A program made the position numbers and the translations under genes. A stretch of DNA of 47,898 bases. Origin: a virus. The stretch spans positions 1 to 47,898 of IMG/VR virus record IMGVR_UViG_3300033153_010864; one strand, 5' to 3'. The notes beneath the pieces are model-generated. The model searched no databases and had not been told where the DNA came from. It was given only the letters and a program-made list of their open reading frames with translations. Below are positions 17,808-25,532 of this stretch, piece after piece (within the stretch, counting starts at the first letter, position 1; every line of letters begins with the position of its first letter).

Positions 17808-18229
17808 TGTTTCTGCCAACTGAAGATGGAATAATATGCGATTTTTGCGGCATGTCTTATAAGGATCGTTTCACATACTATTCTTTAACTACTACGATAG
17901 TGAAAGTAATTAATTGTATGAAGGTTGGTTATAGTGATGCTAATTTTAACAAAGACATGTGCCAGCTGTGTTATGATATATTGGTAGATGATATAATGGC
18001 TCATATTAAGCCTTATAAACCAAAACATATCAAATGTGATCTGTCGAACAATTATAAGACTGGAACTTTCGATTATTGGGTAGTTAATGTGGACAAGATA
18101 AATATCGATAAAGATTCTAATGATCGAATAAATGTAGAGAAGCGGATATTGGATATTAATTTATTAAATCTACAATTGCTTTCGAACAAGGCAACAGCTA
18201 AACCACAAATAGATGGAGTTTGGGCATGA
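17807..18229 (+). CDS. zinc-finger protein, 140 aa
   Basis: A 140-residue protein with CDFC near residue 11 and CQLC near residue 52, forming a split zinc knuckle. The remainder is a mixed alpha/beta domain without known motif. The start overlaps the previous stop as TAATG and the end overlaps the next start as ATGA, so the three genes from 17196 form a coupled run. Function unknown; nucleic-acid or protein binding is possible. Confidence 0.7.
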   Translation: MFLPTEDGIICDFCGMSYKDRFTYYSLTTTIVKVINCMKVGYSDANFNKDMCQLCYDILVDDIMAHIKPYKPKHIKCDLSNNYKTGTFDYWVVNVDKINIDKDSNDRINVEKRILDINLLNLQLLSNKATAKPQIDGVWA

Positions 18230-18624
18230 TACCAGCTTACCGATTAAAGGAAATATTTATTAAGTCTACTTCAATACGAGCACGTCCAATAGAATGGGAC
18301 AGAATCGACGTTGATGGACAAGGACATGATAAAGATGGCGAAGATGTTTATCCAACAAAATGGCATACAACCTGTCCGCATTGTGCTAATTTACTAGAAT
18401 TTGAAGCAAAAGATATCTATAAATTGAATGAGAATGAGAATGTTGGATGCACTAATTGTTGGGTTGGAGAAAAACCAGATGGAATAGATTGGTCTAATCC
18501 AGTGGATGTTGAAGAATTACTCAGCAAGATTGATATCGCCGAATTTTGCGATCCAATAATATCCGGAAATTTTGATATTGAGATAGACCATGACAAATTA
18601 GCTATTATCGCTGAATTCGCTTAA
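18226..18624 (+). CDS. zinc-ribbon protein, 132 aa
   Basis: A 132-residue protein with CPHC and CTNCW knuckles about 25 residues apart, between WHTT and VGEKPDG. This is a standard zinc ribbon of the kind that reads or stabilises nucleic acids. The ATG at 18226 overlaps the previous stop by 4 bases (ATGA). The C-terminal third is acidic. Its end overlaps the opposite-strand gene by 27 bases. Function unknown. Confidence 0.7.
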   Translation: MIPAYRLKEIFIKSTSIRARPIEWDRIDVDGQGHDKDGEDVYPTKWHTTCPHCANLLEFEAKDIYKLNENENVGCTNCWVGEKPDGIDWSNPVDVEELLSKIDIAEFCDPIISGNFDIEIDHDKLAIIAEFA

Positions 18625-19020
18625 CCGGTATGCTGTTCTTCCACGTTTTCTGATAGATAGAAGTGACCATTTTTTCTCTTTTTTGAGAAATTTGCGCAAT
18701 CTCATAGACAGTTTATTAACTTCTTGAGCTGTTGGTTCCTCGCCTGTTTCTTTAATTAATTCCCAGCCTTTAATCCATTGTTCTTTATCTTTATTGTAGG
18801 CTGCTTCAAGCAATTCCAATGCTTTGTTCATCTGAGCTTGTTGGTATTGTTTCAATAGTTGTTTCTTGCTTGGCTTCTTCTTACTGGCTTCTTTTAGAAC
18901 TAAGTTCCTCGTATATAAGGTGATATCATTATTCAAGGAGTCTACTTTGTTTCTTATCTCTTCAGAAATGTTAATACCTAATTCAATATCAATAATCTCT
19001 ATTCTCTTGTTTTTGTTCAT
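18598..19020 (-). CDS. hypothetical basic helical protein
   Basis: A 140-residue Lys-rich, helical protein (KKKPSKKQLLKQYQQAQ, LRKFLKKEKKW) on the minus strand, with an AGGA ribosome site. Composition suggests nucleic-acid binding or a small virion or assembly protein. It diverges from the 19032 gene with only 11 bases between start codons, so their promoters must overlap the coding regions. No family recognised. Confidence 0.65.
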   Translation of the reverse strand: MNKNKRIEIIDIELGINISEEIRNKVDSLNNDITLYTRNLVLKEASKKKPSKKQLLKQYQQAQMNKALELLEAAYNKDKEQWIKGWELIKETGEEPTAQEVNKLSMRLRKFLKKEKKWSLLSIRKRGRTAYRLSEFSDNS

Positions 19021-19031
19021 GAAGCATCCTA

Positions 19032-19910
19032 ATGATTGATATGAGCCAAAATTGTATTTTTAGCGGCTCTACTGAAAATTTAAATACCACTATGGTAATC
19101 ACTATAGATGATCAGAAGTATAAAGTTGCTATCTCGGATGAATGTGAAGATCAAGCGTATCCAACTGCCATAAAAAAGATAGTAGCTGAGAAAGCTAATG
19201 AGAGAAATCAAAAATTAGAGCAACTTAAGAAGATTGCCGAAGAATTAGGATTTGGTTTAATAGATCCCAAAGCTAATTCACAGGATCTCATAGTACCTGA
19301 GAGGACACCGACAACAGAGCAACCGCAGCCACAACCACCACAACCACAACCACAACCACCACAGCCACAACAAACTTTAGAAAATGCTCCAAAAATAGGG
19401 AGCTTTCGTGTCCAAAAAAACACAAGAGAAAAAACTGCTAATAATGTAGGGCTCGGACCAGAGGAGGCAAAAGCAGCTCTCGAAGTCGCTAACAGGTTTT
19501 CCAAAGGCAGGCCGGTACATAGTCCAACGGCTAGGCAAGCACCGAGATTTAATTCACATCAAATCCCAAACCAAATCCAAGCAAGAGATAACTACGGAAA
19601 CCAAGTCCAAGTTGAAAGACCAGTCAATATTTCAAAAAAAGTCCAAGTCGTCAAAGGAAGATGTGGGATTCCGACGGTGGTTCCTAAAAACATTATTTCA
19701 TCTGATGGTCAGACTATTATAGAAACTACTATTAATGTGGTTGATACTGGTGGCGATAAGATGCTGCAAAATAGGACTAAAGTTCTGTCAGTGTTACAAG
19801 ATCAAGGAATGGTTGGTGATTATTCAGCGCTATGCGGATTCTGCAGAGGCACTGGAACAATAAAAAAAGACGCTTGTAAAAAATGTGGTGGAGCCGGATT
19901 TGTCTTCTAA
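19032..19910 (+). CDS. protein with PQ-rich linker and DnaJ-type half zinc finger
   Basis: A 292-residue protein. The N-terminal 85 residues are mixed and helical. Residues about 95-115 form a Pro-Gln repeat (PQPQPPQPQPQPPQPQ) that acts as a flexible spacer. The C-terminus has CGFCRGTGTI and CKKCGGAGFVF, one zinc module of the DnaJ cysteine-rich domain (CxxCxGxG twice). A J-domain is absent, so it is not a full co-chaperone. It could bind host or phage protein substrates. It stops 1 base before the end of the convergent gene. Confidence 0.7.
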   Translation: MIDMSQNCIFSGSTENLNTTMVITIDDQKYKVAISDECEDQAYPTAIKKIVAEKANERNQKLEQLKKIAEELGFGLIDPKANSQDLIVPERTPTTEQPQPQPPQPQPQPPQPQQTLENAPKIGSFRVQKNTREKTANNVGLGPEEAKAALEVANRFSKGRPVHSPTARQAPRFNSHQIPNQIQARDNYGNQVQVERPVNISKKVQVVKGRCGIPTVVPKNIISSDGQTIIETTINVVDTGGDKMLQNRTKVLSVLQDQGMVGDYSALCGFCRGTGTIKKDACKKCGGAGFVF

Positions 19911-19911
19911 T

Positions 19912-20730
19912 TCATTGTCCGGTGGCAGCCCATGGAGCGGGTACTTGTGTTTTTTCTCCCTGTGGACCATTAAATATTATTACGCCGGGCCCGGCTTTAA
20001 TGGTCCATCCTGCTCCAGCTGGTGAATTCTGTGGTACTTGAATTTGTATTTGTCTGCCGTGATATGTAATTTGAGCTTCACCAGATTGTGGTTGATCCCA
20101 AGATGTAGTTTTAGAATGCTGAACGCCTTTAAATGTATATTTAAACACGTTTGAAGCCGCTTGTTGTAATTGCTTCAATGAAACACCTGATTGGTTTGCT
20201 ATTTGTGGCAGTATTTTTTGCGCGTTACTCCATGCAGTCTGCAAATCTATGCCCATCTTACGCAAAGCTCCGACAGCTTCGTGATATTTCGCTTCATCTC
20301 CAGCGCTTAAACCATCCGCTATTAATTTTATAATACTAGACATTCCTCCGTGTTCTTGTGGCTGCTGTTGTTGTGGCTGCTGTTGTTGCTGAAATGTTTG
20401 TATAGTTTTAGGATCAAATGTCCACTTAATTAACATGTCTATCATTTGTGACATCGTTTTGGTCAATGGATCTTTTGGATCTGCATAATAACTAAACGCT
20501 CTACGAAGAGCATCTGGTGCTGCTGAAGCGTCTAAGCCAGATTCATATAATTTTTTCATCGCCATCTGCAAATTATTTTGGCTTGTGCGTGGTTCTCTCA
20601 TAGCTTCATAAAGATGATCAAGAATTTCGTTAATTGTACTGGTTGGGTCGCTACGCGGTTGTGCACCTTCATATTCCATTGCTTCAGCAATCATCTTCGG
20701 ATCATATGATTTATCTAATTTAGTATACAT
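19912..20730 (-). CDS. hypothetical Gln-rich protein
   Basis: A 272-residue protein, last of a four-gene minus-strand run. The N-terminal half is helical, followed by a Gln/Pro stretch (QQQQQPQQQQPQ) near residue 118-130. The C-terminal part has beta character (ITYHGRQIQIQVPQ, AGPGVIIFNG). The domain-linker-domain layout is common in phage head or tail accessory proteins, but no family is recognised. Tandem CAG/CAA codons could be unstable. Confidence 0.65.
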   Translation of the reverse strand: MYTKLDKSYDPKMIAEAMEYEGAQPRSDPTSTINEILDHLYEAMREPRTSQNNLQMAMKKLYESGLDASAAPDALRRAFSYYADPKDPLTKTMSQMIDMLIKWTFDPKTIQTFQQQQQPQQQQPQEHGGMSSIIKLIADGLSAGDEAKYHEAVGALRKMGIDLQTAWSNAQKILPQIANQSGVSLKQLQQAASNVFKYTFKGVQHSKTTSWDQPQSGEAQITYHGRQIQIQVPQNSPAGAGWTIKAGPGVIIFNGPQGEKTQVPAPWAATGQ

Positions 20731-21087
20731 TTAGACCCTTATTTTCTTGACGATAGTTTTACCCTTATACGACAAGGTAACCTTCCCCTTCTCTACTTTG
20801 ACCAACTTCATTAATTTGTTTATATCTATCTTAACTCTACCGCCAATAATAATACGATATTTAATCTTTCCGTTCTCGACTAGATAAGTATCGCCTTGCC
20901 ACCAAATCTTGTCATTAATTATAGCACTGTTAGGCAATTTATAATTCTTTGGAACTACGACTATACCAGTCACCTTCATTTTTGGTATTACAATAGTCTT
21001 TTTGTCTACTTTTTTAGGTTTCTCAGATTGCGCATTGCTAACAAATGGAAAGACAAATAACATTAATATAATAATTAGCTTCTTCAT
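20731..21087 (-). CDS. secreted small protein with Sec signal peptide
   Basis: A 118-residue protein. Residues 1-20 are a classical signal peptide: KK, a hydrophobic core LIIILMLFVFPFV, then SNA before Gln at the likely cleavage site. The mature part is a basic, strand-rich domain (VIPKMKVTGIVVV, KVTLSYKGKTIVKK). No lipobox cysteine. Export from the infected cell or into the periplasm is expected. Roles in superinfection exclusion or lysis are only guesses. It abuts the next minus gene with almost no gap. Confidence 0.72.
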   Translation of the reverse strand: MKKLIIILMLFVFPFVSNAQSEKPKKVDKKTIVIPKMKVTGIVVVPKNYKLPNSAIINDKIWWQGDTYLVENGKIKYRIIIGGRVKIDINKLMKLVKVEKGKVTLSYKGKTIVKKIRV

Positions 21088-21089
21088 AA

Positions 21090-21626
21090 TTACCCCATGT
21101 ATCTTTGTAATCCGAATTTGCTACGGCCAAATCCAAGGCTGCCTTCCCGTGTACGCCCAGGATCCTCGGCGACGTTTCTTTTTAAATCTGTAGCTCCATC
21201 GTCTTTATCAACTGGATAAGCCTCGACAGGATCACCCAACGGATCCCCAGACAGACCTCTTTCATATGGCTGGCCCATATTGGTCATAACCGGACGCGTT
21301 TTAGCTGATGCCGGGCCTAGAATTTTATCGAGCACGCCCATCGGGCTTTCTGACGATTTTCGTTGTGATCCAGTAATTGAAGGCTCCCTTCCTACTTTAT
21401 CTGCCATTGATCCTTCTGGTTTGTCTGGCTGGCCCATTAGTCCTTTATGTTCCGGTTTTACTGGTGTTTCAAGATTGCCCGAGCGATATGGTTGGCTTAC
21501 CGGCGCATCAGGAGACAGATGTAGGAATTCTCTGTTTATCCCGCCTTGAGCCTTCTTAACCTGATATCTGTTAAGGGCTTTGACTAATTTACTGGCATCT
21601 AATTCATACAGAAGCAATAGCTTCAC
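21090..21626 (-). CDS. hypothetical low-complexity protein
   Basis: A 178-residue protein. After a short N-terminal helix it is rich in Gly, Pro, Asp and charged residues, with repeated short GLxGxP and xPVxP phrases (GLMGQPDKPEG, GLSGDPLGDP). It is probably largely disordered. Its start overlaps the stop of the gene before it by 4 bases. Function unknown; a virion or scaffold part is possible from the minus-strand context. Confidence 0.55.
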   Translation of the reverse strand: MKLLLLYELDASKLVKALNRYQVKKAQGGINREFLHLSPDAPVSQPYRSGNLETPVKPEHKGLMGQPDKPEGSMADKVGREPSITGSQRKSSESPMGVLDKILGPASAKTRPVMTNMGQPYERGLSGDPLGDPVEAYPVDKDDGATDLKRNVAEDPGRTREGSLGFGRSKFGLQRYMG

Positions 21627-22186
21627 ACATCGAATCCTTCAATGGTACCTTTGTCATAGGCATCTCCATCAGGACGCAACCCCCCACCGGTAAATGGATC
21701 TGTGTGTTTAGCGGTGCGACTATCAGCATTAGTTGTAACATCCACAATATCTTTCATATTTGGATTCCAACCACTATCTTGTTCACCAGGGTTTTTGCTC
21801 AATTCCTTAACTAATGAATCAAAGTGTTTCATCGCACCATCTACCTCAATAGTTGGAATAGCACGCTGTGTCAATTCTTTCTGAAATGATTTCTTGAATG
21901 TTGGATTGTCAATATACTTATATGTATGTGTCTGGAAAAATGCTGACGTTATAGCATCTTCAAATGGGTTACCTGCTACTTTTAGCTTGAATGCATCATC
22001 TATTCCTTCCCAACGGAATTGCGAATGATGTGCTGTTTCATCGCCTTTTACGAATTTTAGCATATCTTGTAGAGTGGTATCCTCTGATACAGTTCTAGAT
22101 TCCTTCAATAAGTTACGCAATGCCAATATTACTTTCTGTTCTGTTATAGGAAGTTTCTTGGTGGATTTAGTCTCGTGAAGTTCCAT
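21623..22186 (-). CDS. hypothetical protein, about 187 aa
   Basis: The first gene of the minus-strand run 19912-22186. I chose the ATG at 22186, because GGAG lies 6 bases before it; another ATG at 22198 is in frame. The protein is mostly helical, with a Gly/Asp-rich, tail-like end (FTGGGLRPDGDAYD). No family recognised. The 5' end is within about 25 bases of the plus-strand gene at 22210, so divergent promoters share this small gap. Confidence 0.6.
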   Translation of the reverse strand: MELHETKSTKKLPITEQKVILALRNLLKESRTVSEDTTLQDMLKFVKGDETAHHSQFRWEGIDDAFKLKVAGNPFEDAITSAFFQTHTYKYIDNPTFKKSFQKELTQRAIPTIEVDGAMKHFDSLVKELSKNPGEQDSGWNPNMKDIVDVTTNADSRTAKHTDPFTGGGLRPDGDAYDKGTIEGFDV

Positions 22187-22209
22187 ATAATACTCCATTG
22201 TAGTTTTGA

Positions 22210-22632
22210 TTGTATTTTAAAATTGTGCTGAAACATAGGGATATCGTACAAATAATTACGACTAAAAAAATCAGATATGTATCTGGCCCACCAGGACAAG
22301 CTACAAATCCTAACGGGAATTGGACTATAGTAGGCTTCTCAGGCGTAGAAGCCATTATAGCAAAAGAAAGCACTCTAGTTAAAGTACCAATTCAGGATAT
22401 AAGGAAAATAGCCAGTTTTAATATAGACACATTCTATAAGCAATTAGAAATGGCTGGTTTCGAAAAACCTGTAGAAATCAATATGCCAGAATATATTAGT
22501 ACTACAACCGATATTTCAATAGTTGAAGCGAGACTGTGGCTAAAAAAACACAATTACAAATTAACTGTTGATTCTGAATCAGAACGTGACAAAATATTAG
22601 AAAGAATTGTAGAAGCGAGGAAACATGGCTAA
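22210..22632 (+). CDS. hypothetical protein upstream of recA
   Basis: An open frame of up to 140 residues. The start is uncertain: TTG at 22210 or GTG at 22225, neither with a clear ribosome site. The N-terminal 65 residues look like a small beta-barrel (KIRYVSG, NWTIVGFSGVEAIIAKE, LVKVPIQDIRKI), the rest helical. It overlaps recA by 8 bases, so translation is likely coupled. Function unknown; a RecA-linked role is a guess from position. Confidence 0.6.
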   Translation: MYFKIVLKHRDIVQIITTKKIRYVSGPPGQATNPNGNWTIVGFSGVEAIIAKESTLVKVPIQDIRKIASFNIDTFYKQLEMAGFEKPVEINMPEYISTTTDISIVEARLWLKKHNYKLTVDSESERDKILERIVEARKHG

Positions 22633-23701
22633 AGAGAAAAAGGCCAAAGTTGATTGGTCCGATAATAAAGAAAAAGCAATATCGCAAGCGCAAGAATACT
22701 TAAATAGACAATTTGGTGATGGTACTATGATGATTGGACAATGTATAGTAAACGTTCCAGCAATCCCAACTGGCGCGCTGAACTTAGATCTAGCACTTGG
22801 CGTAGGAGGAATACCGCGTGGACGCGTAACTGAGATATATGGTCCCGAAGGTTCTGGTAAAACCACATTAATGTTACATGTGCTAGCCAATGTACAAAAA
22901 GATGGAGGAGTAGCAGCATTTATAGATGCTGAACACGCACTTGATAAAGAATACGCTGAGAATATAGGCATTAATTTTGATAAATTAATAATCAATCAAC
23001 CGGATTGCGGTGAACAAGCATTAGATGTTGTAGAAGTGTTATGTGAATCTGGTGCGGTAGACGCCATTGTAATCGATTCTGTAGCTGCACTAGTACCAAG
23101 AGCAGAATTAGATGGTAACATAGGAGATCATCATATAGGCACACAAGCTAGAATGATGTCTCAAGCTATGAGAAAATTATGCAGTAAAGCACGCAAATCC
23201 AATACAGCGATAATCTTTATAAATCAGCTACGTGAGAAAATAGGCGTCATGTTTGGCAACCCAGAAACAACTACAGGAGGACGCGCACTTAAATTCTATT
23301 CCTCGGTTAGATTAGATATCAGAAGAATAGCGACTATCAAGAAAGATGGAGGAGCATTCGGCAGCCAAGTAAGGGTAAAGGTTGTCAAGAATAAAGTGGC
23401 CCCACCTCTGAAACAAGCAGAATTTGAAATAATATTTGGAAAAGGTATCAATCAAGCTGCGTGCATCCTAGATCTTGCAACCGAATATGGATTTATTGCT
23501 AAGAAAGGCAATTTTTATAGAATAGGCGATACAGTAATAGGAAATGGTAAGAGCCAGGCATCGGAATGGTTAGAAGCCAATGAAGCCAAACTGAGAGAAT
23601 TAGAAATAGAGATCATAGATAAATTATCGGCTAATAAACAAGCTATTAAGATCAATGTTCCAGAGAACGATGATTCCGGATTCGACGGCGAAGATACATA
23701 A
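22625..23701 (+). CDS. recA: RecA recombinase, bacterial type
   Basis: A 358-residue full-length RecA. Walker A is GPEGSGKTT (73-81), IDAEHALD holds the catalytic Glu, and Walker B is IVIDSVAALVPRAELDG (149 onward). The L2 region FGNPETTTGGRALKFYSSVR is intact. The C-terminal domain ends in an acidic tail (ENDDSGFDGEDT), like bacterial RecA. It forms ATP-dependent filaments on single-stranded DNA and drives strand exchange. Many large phages carry the divergent UvsX instead, so close similarity to host RecA is notable. A GAGGA ribosome site precedes the start. Confidence 0.96.
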   Translation: MAKEKKAKVDWSDNKEKAISQAQEYLNRQFGDGTMMIGQCIVNVPAIPTGALNLDLALGVGGIPRGRVTEIYGPEGSGKTTLMLHVLANVQKDGGVAAFIDAEHALDKEYAENIGINFDKLIINQPDCGEQALDVVEVLCESGAVDAIVIDSVAALVPRAELDGNIGDHHIGTQARMMSQAMRKLCSKARKSNTAIIFINQLREKIGVMFGNPETTTGGRALKFYSSVRLDIRRIATIKKDGGAFGSQVRVKVVKNKVAPPLKQAEFEIIFGKGINQAACILDLATEYGFIAKKGNFYRIGDTVIGNGKSQASEWLEANEAKLRELEIEIIDKLSANKQAIKINVPENDDSGFDGEDT

Positions 23702-23715
23702 GAAATTGGTGTATA

Positions 23716-24333
23716 ATGGCAGCACCCTTATTCAAAAGAGGGGATATTGTTTATCTAGAAGAATCTGCTGAAATAGGACGTCTAGAAGCTTATGAAATAA
23801 GTGAATCTAAACAAAGTACTCCCACGCAATGGCTTTATAAGATAAGAATACATCAGCGGCCACCAATTAGACCAACCATCGGCGATCAATTCAGACCACA
23901 AGCAATAGAACCAGACCTGTGGTATACAGCCAGCGAATTCATGACATATTGTGAAACATTATCTGTCATTGTCATCAGATTACAAACACAACAAAATAGA
24001 GTAGATAATTATCTATCATCAATATGTGCAACACAAGATGAAACCCAAGCTGAAGGTGCTCCAAAATTCAATTTGGAAGATGAAATATGGTTATCAGCAT
24101 CGGCTAAGCTTGGGTTCTTCGAAAATAGACTTGTCAATGGAGTCTTTGAAGTAGGTGTACAACCAGGGTCGAAGAAGACAAGGTACCGTTATTCTCTTTT
24201 AAACATTTCACAACAATTATACTTCAGAGAAGATGAATTATTGACTAAATGCGAAGCCGCCACATTTGTGCATAGTGCTATAACCAACCAGCTAACAGGG
24301 ATGACACAATTACAAAATAATGCCGATTGTTAA
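23716..24333 (+). CDS. hypothetical protein with two SH3-like repeats
   Basis: A 205-residue protein with two similar halves. Residues about 6-75 read FKRGDIVYLEESAEIGRLEA then YKIRI and LWYTASEFMTYCE. Residues about 115-190 read FNLEDEIWLSASAKLGFFEN then YRYSL and LYFREDELLTKCE. Each looks like a small beta-barrel followed by a helix, so the gene likely arose by duplication. It directly follows recA. Function unknown. Confidence 0.65.
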   Translation: MAAPLFKRGDIVYLEESAEIGRLEAYEISESKQSTPTQWLYKIRIHQRPPIRPTIGDQFRPQAIEPDLWYTASEFMTYCETLSVIVIRLQTQQNRVDNYLSSICATQDETQAEGAPKFNLEDEIWLSASAKLGFFENRLVNGVFEVGVQPGSKKTRYRYSLLNISQQLYFREDELLTKCEAATFVHSAITNQLTGMTQLQNNADC

Positions 24334-25454
24334 GGCACGTCGCTCTGGATCATATCTTCATCGCCAGTTCCCGTGATAGTAAGGTCTGTATCAGTTTCAT
24401 CTAAGTCACTGAGTGTCGGGAACACATCATCCTCACCGAAGCGCCACCGAGATATTGTGGTGTATAGTAAAGTAGTCAGATCACAAGGCTTACCTGCGTT
24501 ATAGACCTCATCCATAGAGACGCCATCAAGTTCAGCGCTCCACAACGCAGGCTCGTCGATGTAATCATCAGGCCCAAGGAACATGTCATAAGGATCTCCA
24601 ACACTATTGTAACGCCCACCAGCAGTCATCTGCATAGGATCAGAGAGGTGTGTAGATACTACATCTCCGTCCGTAAGTTTAGTGGGATCAGCATCCTCTG
24701 CTCCGTTGATGTATAATTTTAGCTCACCTGCGCCGATCACGAAACCGAACATGAACCAATCAGCAATCACACTGGTAATATCGATTCGATAATGCTTTCG
24801 GTTTAAGCCACCGAGGTTCCCATCGCTAGTGATGTGAACATCAATATAGGGGACAGACAGTTCCACGATAAACGCGATGGCAAACGCAGTAGCATTGGTG
24901 CCTACATCGCCTGCGTGCCAAATCCAATATTCACCATCACCATGAGTTTCGAGTTTGAGCCAACAAGTGAAGGAAAATGGATCTGACCATTCTTCGCCTA
25001 GCTCTGATGTAACCCAAACTCCTGTTGCTACTGTAGTCCCAGGGAAGAGTACGGACAACGAGGAATATTCACCAACTTCATAATTAGGCGTCGACGTGGC
25101 CATAAGCATGAACCAGTTATCCGCATTGTCCTTCTTGAGGGTCACACTCTGTCCGGCTCCTATTACGATGCCTAGACCTTCATCAAGTAGTGTTCCATCG
25201 AGTTTGCGGATCTGCTCACCTGCAGGCGCTCGAATCGTAAATGCATGCCCGGTTTCGAGACGTACGAAATAGACTGTAAACCCTGCCGATAGGCCGGAAT
25301 CGAACGTGCCAACAATATCTCCACCTGCACCGATGTTGTCGAAGATCTTACCTACATCCCCTGCTATAATAGTAAAATCCCCTGTTTCATTGTTATTCGG
25401 GGCGCTATTATTTAGTTTCTGTTCGTCTTCTAGTTCTAATTGTCTTGCATACAT
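24330..25454 (-). CDS. virion protein with LamG/concanavalin-like domain
   Basis: A 374-residue protein. Residues about 20-115 are a beta-rich N-terminal domain (IIAGDVGKIFDNIGAGG, GAGQSVTLKKDNADNWFML). Residues about 150-335 fit a LamG-like jelly roll: FSFTCWLKLE, YWIWHAGDVG, FGFVIGAGELKLYINGAED and YIDEPALWSAELDG. This fold binds glycans or makes surface decoration in phages. GC content is visibly higher than in flanking genes, which suggests transfer. It overlaps the convergent plus-strand gene end by 4 bases. Confidence 0.78.
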   Translation of the reverse strand: MYARQLELEDEQKLNNSAPNNNETGDFTIIAGDVGKIFDNIGAGGDIVGTFDSGLSAGFTVYFVRLETGHAFTIRAPAGEQIRKLDGTLLDEGLGIVIGAGQSVTLKKDNADNWFMLMATSTPNYEVGEYSSLSVLFPGTTVATGVWVTSELGEEWSDPFSFTCWLKLETHGDGEYWIWHAGDVGTNATAFAIAFIVELSVPYIDVHITSDGNLGGLNRKHYRIDITSVIADWFMFGFVIGAGELKLYINGAEDADPTKLTDGDVVSTHLSDPMQMTAGGRYNSVGDPYDMFLGPDDYIDEPALWSAELDGVSMDEVYNAGKPCDLTTLLYTTISRWRFGEDDVFPTLSDLDETDTDLTITGTGDEDMIQSDVP

Positions 25455-25532
25455 TATTCACTGCCTTTATTACCAAAGTCAATATGGCCTGGATTATTTC
25501 TTGTTTATATTTAATTTAGTATATAACAATAT
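25455..25532 (+). promoter_or_regulatory. divergent promoter region before the helicase gene
   Basis: The 78-base gap between the minus-strand LamG gene and the DnaB-like gene is AT-rich and contains TTGTTT about 15 bases before TATAAC near 25520-25528. This is a plausible sigma70-like promoter for the helicase. Spacing is shorter than ideal. Confidence 0.3.

Noticed and set aside
19208-19504. Cysteine-rich minus-strand frame (CGCGGCGCGC pattern)
   Set aside because: It is the complement of the Pro-Gln codons of the 19032 gene and has no ribosome site.
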